Below, in pieces: positions 5,613 through 11,176 of a stretch of 11,176 nt of DNA. Under the pieces are notes generated by a model. The model was not told the origin of the DNA and did not search any database. It saw nothing but the letters and a program-made list of their open reading frames with translations. This stretch comes from JACROF01 sp964598995 (lineage in GTDB: Bacteria; Patescibacteriota; Microgenomatia; Levybacterales; UBA12049), in assembly GCA_964598995.1 (NCBI GenBank), contig CAZRDR010000033.1, positions 1 to 11,176 of the forward strand, in the 5' to 3' direction. The position numbers and the translations under genes are program-made. Every line of letters starts with the position of its first letter. Position 1 is the first letter of the stretch.

Positions 5613-6341
5613 ATGTTTGAGATCAAGCAAAAGACATATGGGAAGAAAAATGACCGTGTGGTTATTGTTCTTGGCGGCTGGGGTACTACACAGGGACAGC
5701 TTTGGCTGCTTGGTCACTTATTAGCATCATATAAATTCAAAGCTATTATTTTTACCTATTCAAAAGACATTCTGTCTATCTACCCTGATACGACGTCCAA
5801 ACACATTCATGAAGTGGTCGACCAAGTAGGCCAAACCATCACAAGTCTTCCTGCAAAGCAGCAAAAAAATGTTTCGCTATTTGGTATGAGTCTGGGAACA
5901 AATATCGCATTTCTTGTTGCGAATGAGAAGAAGATTGAAAAAATGGTGATCAATCTGAGCGGTGGTGACTTCGCCGAGACGATCTGGGCACTTGATAAAG
6001 TCGCACCCGAAATCAAAGCAGGATTTGAAAAAGAGCATATTACCTTAACTAAACTTAAAAGAAAGTGGAGTACACTTTCACCGCTAAATAATATCGACGG
6101 TCTAAAGACGAAAGAAGTTCTTCTCTATTTAGCTAAAAAAGATGAATTTATTCCTTTCTCCCATCAAAAAAACTTACTCGATGCTCTGCAAAGTAAAACA
6201 AAGGTCGATGCCTACCTTAATGAACGTCATGGACATTTAGTAAGTTCAATTATTAACCTGCTGCGCTTCCAAGTCTATATTCGCTTTCTACAAGCACCAA
6301 CCACAAAAAGAGGGAGAAAAACGAAAGTTACTGAAGTGTAA
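5613..6341 (+). CDS. Alpha/beta hydrolase fold protein
   Basis: From ATG 5613 the product has 242 aa and begins MFEIKQKTYG. The fold is shown by VVIVLGGWGTT (strand and oxyanion loop, about 16-26), the nucleophile elbow FGMSLGTN with S93, an acid candidate D177 in LAKKDEFIPF, and H208 in the HGH of ERHGHLVS. Together these give a complete Ser-Asp-His triad. There is no signal peptide, so it is cytosolic. The lid region (about 115-165) is small and helical. Substrate cannot be named; small esterases, thioesterases and peptidases share these features. The C-terminus is strongly basic (KRGRKTK). A longer frame opens at 5529, but those 28 residues would overlap the divergent lepB promoter and lack a start signal. 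The last 14 bases overlap the convergent 6328-6927 gene. Confidence 0.85.
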   Translation: MFEIKQKTYGKKNDRVVIVLGGWGTTQGQLWLLGHLLASYKFKAIIFTYSKDILSIYPDTTSKHIHEVVDQVGQTITSLPAKQQKNVSLFGMSLGTNIAFLVANEKKIEKMVINLSGGDFAETIWALDKVAPEIKAGFEKEHITLTKLKRKWSTLSPLNNIDGLKTKEVLLYLAKKDEFIPFSHQKNLLDALQSKTKVDAYLNERHGHLVSSIINLLRFQVYIRFLQAPTTKRGRKTKVTEV

Positions 6342-6927
6342 TTCTCGTAATATCGAACCAATATTTCCCTTTTACGAGCTCCTTATCGACATCGTTATAG
6401 TCATAGTATCCATACGCACGTACCATCTGACTGTGTGGAACTAAAAACGTGATGACCACATGCTGTGGATCGATCTGATAAATCCCACTCATCGAGTCTT
6501 GAAAAATTGGATGAGACGTATCTATTTGACTCTTAGCTAGAATAGCTGAAAGAGTGGCTTGAGTCGTGAGCGTATCAATACTTATGACAAGTGGCGAATG
6601 GAATCTAAGTTCGGTAGTTACTGGCTGAGGACTAGTTATTCCAAACTTAGACAAGTCATAAGCGATTGTTTTAGCTGGAACATCCTTTGAAAACCTAAAA
6701 TATCCAGGCGAGTAAAACTCACGAAACTGCCAAAATTTCTTCACATCAAATCCCTGAGTGAGTGTCTGCGATTTGAAATCATTCCAAAGCATTGCTCTTT
6801 TTTGGGGGAAGATCCGACTTGCAATTTTCGGAACAAAAAGGATAAAAGTCAAAATGAGTACGATAACAAGTGCTCCATAATATATTCTGTTCGCATTGTC
6901 AGTCTTCTCTATTTCGCTTTGAGTCAT
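6328..6927 (-). CDS. Unrecognised single-pass membrane protein
   Basis: This is a 199-aa protein of no family I recognise. A short polar N-terminus (1-14) is followed by one strong membrane helix at 16-36 (IYYGALVIVLILTFILFVPK) and a basic patch (SRIFPQKR). About 155 residues then look outside or membrane-proximal by length. This part is mixed alpha/beta with many aromatics (FWQFREFYSPGYFRF, 65-79; YGYYDYNDVDKEL, 172-184) and has no cysteines or evident catalytic motif. Orientation is uncertain: the basic patch on the C-terminal side would by the positive-inside rule favour C-in. The 3' end overlaps the alpha/beta hydrolase by 14 bases. It is divergent from the polytopic protein at 6994, with two matching palindromes between them. 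No SD is seen and the promoter sits 8 bases from ATG. Confidence 0.78.
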   Translation of the reverse strand: MTQSEIEKTDNANRIYYGALVIVLILTFILFVPKIASRIFPQKRAMLWNDFKSQTLTQGFDVKKFWQFREFYSPGYFRFSKDVPAKTIAYDLSKFGITSPQPVTTELRFHSPLVISIDTLTTQATLSAILAKSQIDTSHPIFQDSMSGIYQIDPQHVVITFLVPHSQMVRAYGYYDYNDVDKELVKGKYWFDITRITLQ

Positions 6928-6934
6928 TTGACTC
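6921..6934. promoter_or_regulatory. GAGTCA-TT-TGACTC inverted repeat over a start codon
   Basis: This is a perfect 6-bp inverted repeat around TT, covering the ATG (6925-6927) of the membrane protein gene. It shares half-sites GAGTC/GACTC with the palindrome at 6973-6986, about 52 bases centre to centre, or roughly five helical turns. It is an operator candidate. Confidence 0.4.
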
Positions 6935-6935
6935 T

Positions 6936-6964
6936 ATAATATCTTTATTCTTGCGTTAATGCAA
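6936..6964 (-). promoter_or_regulatory. Candidate promoter of the 199-aa membrane protein gene
   Basis: On the - strand TTGCAT (6959-6964), 17 bases, then TATTAT (6936-6941), then eight bases to ATG at 6927. The -10 is good (5/6) and the -35 fair (TTG kept). The predicted leader is 0-2 bases. Confidence 0.5.
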
Positions 6965-6972
6965 AGTGAATT

Positions 6973-6986
6973 TGAGTCTAGACTCA
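6973..6986. promoter_or_regulatory. 14-bp perfect palindrome upstream of the polytopic membrane protein gene
   Basis: TGAGTCTAGACTCA is self-complementary. It ends seven bases before ATG 6994 and holds a possible -10 (TAGACT, 6979-6984). It pairs in sequence with the GAGTC/GACTC repeat at 6921-6934. It is a candidate operator for the divergent pair. Confidence 0.5.
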
Positions 6987-6993
6987 GGACTTT

Positions 6994-8694
6994 ATGCGAC
7001 GTTTATTTAAAGAAAATCTCCTCCAGATTGCTATCATTTTTCTCTTTTCAGTTCTTTACGTCTTTGAATTATTCACTAATACCGGTCAGTCTGCCAACAT
7101 GGATGGGACCGTCCATATCACAACTGCCAATCTCTTCGCGAAGTCACTTCTCCAAGGTAATTTTCCCGTCTCTTGGATCGATCATTTCGCCAATTACGGA
7201 CTTCCGTTAGGCCTGATCTCCCAGCAATTCACTTCGTACTTAGATGCACTGTGGATCATCTTATTTCATGATCCAGTCCTATCTCTCAATATTACGATTT
7301 TTTTGGGAGTTCTCTTTTCATCACTCTTTTACTATTTTTTCTTGCGAATTTATTTTGAAAAATATTACTCACTTATTGGAGTTATTATTTTTAATCTCAT
7401 TCCTTATCGCATCCTCAATATCTATATTCGCGGAGCGATCCCCGAATTCTTTACTCTCGTTTTCGTACCACTTCTCCTTATCGCACTATACTTAATGATC
7501 GAGAAAAAAAGAATGGCAGGATTTTTCCTGGCAATTCTCTCAACCGCTCTGTTAATCCTCACCCATCCATTTATGCTCGTCGTTAACTCGCAGTTAATAT
7601 TTCCTTATGCTCTCTTTTTACTGTTTAAGAATCACACTGTCCGTCATAATGGTAAAAAGCTCATCATCCGCCTTACCTCACTCGCAGTTGCAGTTGGCGC
7701 TGGACTCGGTATGGCCAGTTATTACTTTATTCCTTTAAATCGCGAAATTAAATATTTTTACTATGGACTAACAACTAATCACTTAACGCCGAATAACTCC
7801 CTTTTAGTTGATAGTTTTTTTGGCAAAGAATTTTATTACTTCACCAAATACGATGTTTTCTCAAGAGGATTTTTTGTGAGTGTTGGAAATGTCGAGACTA
7901 TCATTACCATACTCGGCGTAGTCTATTTACTTTGGAAATGGTTAGTAAAAAAAGACAGAGCTTTTTCGATTTTTGAATTCAGTCTGATCATAACGCTTAT
8001 CTACATGTTCTTCGTCAGTCGACTTTCTGATCCTCTCTACACCCATATTTCGCTTCTAAGTAATATCCAATTCCCCTGGCGCATGCTTAATGGATTTATA
8101 GTCGTGTTACCAATTCTCGCTGTGTATCTTCTCCAAAAATTTAATAAGGCATGGCTTGGAGTCCTCCTCATAGTCGTAGTCTGTACTCTGAGATTCCCAC
8201 AGTTTTATGGCAAAAACTATACTATCTTCCCAGAAAGTTACTACAGTTTTACGAGTCATAACCTCCATGCAGTCGTCATGAATCCGATTTGGTCGACTCG
8301 CAGTGAGGATTATCCGATCGAAACATTAAAACCTAAAATCCTCGAAGGTGATGGAACTATTACGATCAACTCTGTCAAAGACACAATGCGTAGCTACACC
8401 ATCGAGGCCAATACAGAGCTGCACATGATCGACTTTACTTTTTATTTCCCTGGCTGGAAGTTACGAATTGATGGTAAAGAAACTCCTATTCAGTACCAAG
8501 ACCCAGCGCAAAATTATAAAGGTGTCATTACCTACTATGTCCCGCAGGGCACCCATCAGGTAGAACTCAAATTCGAAGATACGGCAATTCGTAAAATTGC
8601 CAAATTACTCTCGCTTATGAGTCTTGGCGTGATTGCTCTTTTCGCTGTCTTCCATAAGAGGTTGCAAAAACTACTGTTGCTAACTGGGGACTAA
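6994..8694 (+). CDS. Polytopic membrane protein, PTPS-related / YfhO-like (GT-C type glycosyltransferase candidate)
   Basis: This 566-aa protein has many hydrophobic helices from residue 10 to about 410, a soluble outside domain (about 415-535) and a last helix (about 543-560). The first loop reads ANMDGTVHITTANLF (D37, H41), then IDHFANYGLPLG, like the acidic first-loop site of GT-C polyprenyl-phosphate-sugar transferases. FPWR (360-363) and YFPGWKLRIDGKE (484-496) are typical of the 6-pyruvoyl-tetrahydropterin-synthase-related membrane proteins and YfhO. Such proteins are thought to move sugars onto lipids, wall polymers or proteins; donor and acceptor are unknown here. AGGA (6986-6989) before ATG 6994 is a weak SD. 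It ends eight bases from the convergent gene at 8703. Family placement is fairly firm; enzyme activity is inferred. Confidence 0.85.
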   Translation: MRRLFKENLLQIAIIFLFSVLYVFELFTNTGQSANMDGTVHITTANLFAKSLLQGNFPVSWIDHFANYGLPLGLISQQFTSYLDALWIILFHDPVLSLNITIFLGVLFSSLFYYFFLRIYFEKYYSLIGVIIFNLIPYRILNIYIRGAIPEFFTLVFVPLLLIALYLMIEKKRMAGFFLAILSTALLILTHPFMLVVNSQLIFPYALFLLFKNHTVRHNGKKLIIRLTSLAVAVGAGLGMASYYFIPLNREIKYFYYGLTTNHLTPNNSLLVDSFFGKEFYYFTKYDVFSRGFFVSVGNVETIITILGVVYLLWKWLVKKDRAFSIFEFSLIITLIYMFFVSRLSDPLYTHISLLSNIQFPWRMLNGFIVVLPILAVYLLQKFNKAWLGVLLIVVVCTLRFPQFYGKNYTIFPESYYSFTSHNLHAVVMNPIWSTRSEDYPIETLKPKILEGDGTITINSVKDTMRSYTIEANTELHMIDFTFYFPGWKLRIDGKETPIQYQDPAQNYKGVITYYVPQGTHQVELKFEDTAIRKIAKLLSLMSLGVIALFAVFHKRLQKLLLLTGD

Positions 8695-8702
8695 AAGAGG
8701 AG

Positions 8703-9038
8703 TTATTGAGCCATTCCGGCTGAAGCATGACTTTCTTCTTCATGCATATATGATGCAGCGTGTTCTTCGATCAACTGCTCGAGACGCTCCTCAGCATTTT
8801 TACCGCTTTTCTCCTGATAATATTTCTTGACGAGATCATCGGCATCAATTGCATTTGGTGCATCCTCAATAGCTTTTTTTTCTTCGTCACTAAAAAGCCC
8901 CATGGCTTCGTTGGTGAATTCCTCTAAAGCTGCCTCAGCAACATCTGCAAGCGCTCTCGCAACTTCATCATTACTAAGTCCTTTATCCATCAGATAAAAG
9001 ACTAATTTTTGGCGGTTGGTCATTTGCGTATCATCCAT
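8703..9038 (-). CDS. Small acidic helical protein, coupled to the large repeat protein
   Basis: It has 111 residues from ATG 9038, which follows the upstream stop by one base (TAA-T-ATG), so it is probably translated by coupling. A longer frame to 9113 would overlap the upstream gene by 74 bases and has no supporting start signal. The product is very acidic and helical, with no signal peptide, membrane segment or cysteine. Residues 7-43 (TNRQKLVFYLMDKGLSNDEVARALADVAEAALEEF in part) look like a three-helix or UBA/HTH-like bundle with a G-L-S-N-D-E-V turn. FSDEEKKAIED (49-59) and a C-terminal coiled-coil-like stretch (80-96) follow, ending in a His/Glu/Ala/Met tail. I do not recognise the family. 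Being co-translated with the membrane-anchored repeat protein suggests a partner or regulator. Confidence 0.75.
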   Translation of the reverse strand: MDDTQMTNRQKLVFYLMDKGLSNDEVARALADVAEAALEEFTNEAMGLFSDEEKKAIEDAPNAIDADDLVKKYYQEKSGKNAEERLEQLIEEHAASYMHEEESHASAGMAQ

Positions 9039-9039
9039 A

Positions 9040-11176
9040 TTAACTTGTGAGACTCTCCACTGCTTTTTTAACAAATCCGAAGATTCCTCCCCCTGTCTCT
9101 CTTTGAGCTTCACTCACAGCTTTGTCAGCTGTCACTTCTTCTTCTGTTGCTCTTTTCTCAGCTTCTTGACCAGCGACTGCAACAAGTTGATTGACATCAG
9201 GAGGCAGCTGCTGACCAGCAAGTTCTATCTTTGGATTTGGGTCTACTGGCGTCGGAGTGTGTCGCTCCTGACTCGCTGTTCCTACTGCACCAAGTCCCAT
9301 TGCAGCAGATAACAGCATCGCTCCTGCGATTCGTCCACCACCACGCATTGTTTTATCTCTAGCAGAATTCCCAAGAGCCTGTTCCTTCCGTTTAAATTCA
9401 CCGACAAGCTTAGTAAGTAACGCTCTTTTCGTTTCATCATTTGGCACTCTGTCTAATGCATCTCTGCCGATCTTACCCCAAACATCATCGGTCCCTGCTA
9501 CTGACACTGGCGGCTTTTCAGGAAGTTCCGCCCGGACATTCATTGTTGAAGTCATGGCATCAGGCGTTTCTGTACTCGCTCCAACTGCATCACGCTTATC
9601 ACCAGTTAACCGACTAGCTCTGATCAGGGGATCGCTCATACGAGGACCGGCATCAGGGAGATTGTTTTGCATTGCATCACGCAGCTCACGTCGGTCATCT
9701 GACATTCCAGCATCGGTATCGACAGCTGGCGTGACAGGAATCGTCGCATTTACCTGAGTAACAGGCTTCTCAGAAATATCGGTAAGTCCGTCGTTGCCTG
9801 TAGCTGCGAAATCTCGATCACCACTCAGACGCTGAGCAACAGTTGTATCACTACTTAATGGAACAACGGAATCCTTAGCATCGCTGTTATATGCTTCCCT
9901 CATCGCGCGTTGCTCATCAGTTAACTTATCATCTTCTGATGGAGCTGCAGCAGGCTTATCAACGGGTGTTGGAGCATTTGGATCACTCATGGGGACTGCG
10001 AACTCTGACGCTCCATCCATACGGCGAGCTGAGATAGGCGTAGCAGCATTCGCAACTGTCTGGATAACTGCATCCTGCCGTACATCATTAGACTTATGAT
10101 TTTGCGCTTTCCATATCGCACGCTGTTCATCAGTGAGTCCTTCTGGTCCGTCATCTGCAAAGCTAGTATCTGCAACTGGTTTTTCAGGGATAGGTCGATC
10201 TGCTATTGATTGATTGCCTTCTACTCGCTCCTGCGCTTTATCTCCAATCGCTGCGAAATATTCATTGGTTCTGCCAGATGGCATAGACTGCGCATCTCTC
10301 TTCTCTTGCGCCCTTGCAGCTATCGAGTCAATGGCCTCTTCTTTATCTTTGGCAGCTTGGACAGCGTCAATCTTTAATTTCCCTCGCTCGATTTCCTCAG
10401 GGGTCAAACCACTGAGCGCTTCTGCTTTTGCTTGGGCTATGTCCTCAGCTGTTGGCTGTCGACGCGCTCCTGCAACTTTGACAGTATCAGCTAATGGTCC
10501 ATCATTATCCTGGTTATATTCTTCGGTAGTCGTTATCTCATTTAATGCACGATTAAATGCTTCTTCGAAATTTTCTTTCCCAACCTCTTTCCTAATATTT
10601 GGATTACCGTCAGATCGTGGAGCATTATTACGCGCTGCCATTTCCTCTCGCTGTTTTTTCAGTTCGTACGGCTCTTCAAATGTCTTAGGTCCTAAATTAC
10701 CAGTATTTCTTGTCGGCGATCCATCATAGGCTAACTCTATCTTCTGGAAAGGCTTATTCATTGCATTCTCAAGTACTTTTGCTGTAGCACGATCGAGATC
10801 TTCTTGACGCCGCTTAGATTCTTGCTCTTCAGGAGTTAATTCTGGCATTCCACTCTCCTCAATAGCAGCTACAGGTTCTGCGGTAGCAGGAGTTGCTGTA
10901 CCAACTGCGGCTGAAGCTTCAGCACGAACTTGCTCACTCGGCATACCCCATGGCTTACCTGTAGGCTTGACAGAGTTATCATAAGAAGTATCAGCGTGGA
11001 ACGTACCAGCGGGGATCTCATCACTTGCTGGGGTCACACTCGCCTGACTTTCTGTCTGAGAGCTACTCGTCGAAGTTTCAGCTGATTGTTGAGCTTTAGT
11101 CGCTTCTCGTTCTGCCTTGCGAGTCTTTTTACCTTCGAGTCTTTTAACAGCGTCTTCAATATCTTTATTCTCAGTA
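9040..11176 (-). CDS. Large modular, disordered single-pass membrane protein (5' end outside window)
   Basis: The frame is open from the right edge to TAA at 9040, at least 711 residues, with no start codon in the first 46, so the N-terminus is missing. I know no family for it. It is rich in Ala, Asp, Glu, Pro and Lys and mostly looks disordered or helical. Counting from the codon at 11037 as 1, three to four degenerate modules of 63-85 residues fill 254-510. A hydrophobic helix lies at 569-588 after RGGGR, so the long N-terminal part should be cytoplasmic and the last ~77 residues outside. The outside part is P-rich (ERHTPTPVDPNP), then acidic, and ends in an amphipathic helix GIFGFVKKAVESLTS. 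The codon at 11037 is GTG, but it lies mid-frame with no SD, so it is unlikely to be the start. The acidic 111-aa gene follows at once. Confidence 0.8.
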   Translation of the reverse strand, partial: TENKDIEDAVKRLEGKKTRKAEREATKAQQSAETSTSSSQTESQASVTPASDEIPAGTFHADTSYDNSVKPTGKPWGMPSEQVRAEASAAVGTATPATAEPVAAIEESGMPELTPEEQESKRRQEDLDRATAKVLENAMNKPFQKIELAYDGSPTRNTGNLGPKTFEEPYELKKQREEMAARNNAPRSDGNPNIRKEVGKENFEEAFNRALNEITTTEEYNQDNDGPLADTVKVAGARRQPTAEDIAQAKAEALSGLTPEEIERGKLKIDAVQAAKDKEEAIDSIAARAQEKRDAQSMPSGRTNEYFAAIGDKAQERVEGNQSIADRPIPEKPVADTSFADDGPEGLTDEQRAIWKAQNHKSNDVRQDAVIQTVANAATPISARRMDGASEFAVPMSDPNAPTPVDKPAAAPSEDDKLTDEQRAMREAYNSDAKDSVVPLSSDTTVAQRLSGDRDFAATGNDGLTDISEKPVTQVNATIPVTPAVDTDAGMSDDRRELRDAMQNNLPDAGPRMSDPLIRASRLTGDKRDAVGASTETPDAMTSTMNVRAELPEKPPVSVAGTDDVWGKIGRDALDRVPNDETKRALLTKLVGEFKRKEQALGNSARDKTMRGGGRIAGAMLLSAAMGLGAVGTASQERHTPTPVDPNPKIELAGQQLPPDVNQLVAVAGQEAEKRATEEEVTADKAVSEAQRETGGGIFGFVKKAVESLTS
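9508..10278 (-). repeat. Degenerate protein-level modules within the large membrane protein
   Basis: Three motifs recur in the same order. First is R-[LM]-[ST]-G-x3-FA: RMDGASEFA, RLSGDRDFA, RLTGDKRDA, with an earlier SGRTNEYFA. Next is [ED]KP[VAP]: EKPV 285, DKPA 360, EKPV 423, EKPP 507. Last is a helix start [LM][ST]D[ED][QR]R[AE]: LTDEQRA 301, LTDEQRA 372, MSDDRRE 445. Unit lengths are 63-85 residues. Two looser LTPEE copies lie further N-terminal (67-71 and 211-215). DNA identity between units is low, so the repeats are old and kept at protein level. Confidence 0.65.

Noticed and set aside
9039..9113. Longer start for the 111-aa acidic protein
   Set aside because: It would overlap the upstream gene by 74 bases; ATG 9038 one base after the stop is the normal coupled arrangement.
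10214..10729. Open frame on the + strand of 171 codons
   Set aside because: It is antisense to the large repeat protein, has a Ser/Ala/Phe-rich translation typical of a reversed Glu/Ala/Asp-rich gene, and has no start signal or family.
11035..11037. GTG at 11037 as the start of the large protein
   Set aside because: The frame stays open with similar composition to the window edge (46 more codons) and no SD or promoter precedes the GTG.

Overview
The window looks like a cell-envelope region of a small-genome bacterium. Genes are packed tightly, convergent pairs abut or overlap by 1-14 bases, and many genes lack a Shine-Dalgarno (SD) site. Class A PBP, L,D-transpeptidase, sortase, signal peptidase I, a PTPS-related/YfhO-like membrane protein and Thr/Pro-rich secreted tails occur together. 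This mix fits Candidate Phyla Radiation (Patescibacteria), possibly Microgenomates-like. That placement is an inference, because no rRNA or other taxonomic marker is present. The standard genetic code fits: all families read through at full length, and of 13 stop codons 12 are TAA, one is TAG and none is TGA.

Layout: 1-93 is the C-terminal end of an FKBP-type prolyl isomerase (+). It abuts a JAMM-motif protein (94-819, -) whose near-consensus promoter predicts a leaderless mRNA. A 49-aa DUF3096-type membrane miniprotein (942-1091, +) converges on a secreted L,D-transpeptidase (1088-1537, -). The 251-bp gap 1538-1788 holds a 121-bp imperfect inverted repeat. A + strand cluster follows: a 67-aa secreted Thr/Pro-rich peptide ending near an APATG motif (1789-1992), a perfect 14-bp stem-loop, a class E/F-like sortase (2059-2670) and a class A PBP (2709-4940). 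Signal peptidase I (4942-5514, -) is divergent from an alpha/beta hydrolase (5613-6341, +). An unrecognised single-pass membrane protein (6328-6927, -) is divergent from a large polytopic membrane protein (6994-8694, +). The right end is one - strand unit: a very long, modular, repeat-containing single-pass protein cut by the window edge (9040-11176), followed after one base by a 111-aa acidic protein (8703-9038).

How the genes fit together: the PBP makes and cross-links glycan strands and the L,D-transpeptidase adds 3-3 links or attaches proteins. Signal peptidase matures exported proteins, and the sortase may anchor or join Thr/Pro-rich surface peptides, its neighbour being the obvious candidate. 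The polytopic protein and the two unknown anchored proteins also point to the envelope. The most original parts are the modular repeat protein with its coupled acidic partner, the mini-peptide/hairpin/sortase arrangement, the 121-bp inverted repeat, the paired GAGTC/GACTC palindromes in a divergent promoter region, and the split between leaderless genes and two tiny genes with an identical perfect SD.
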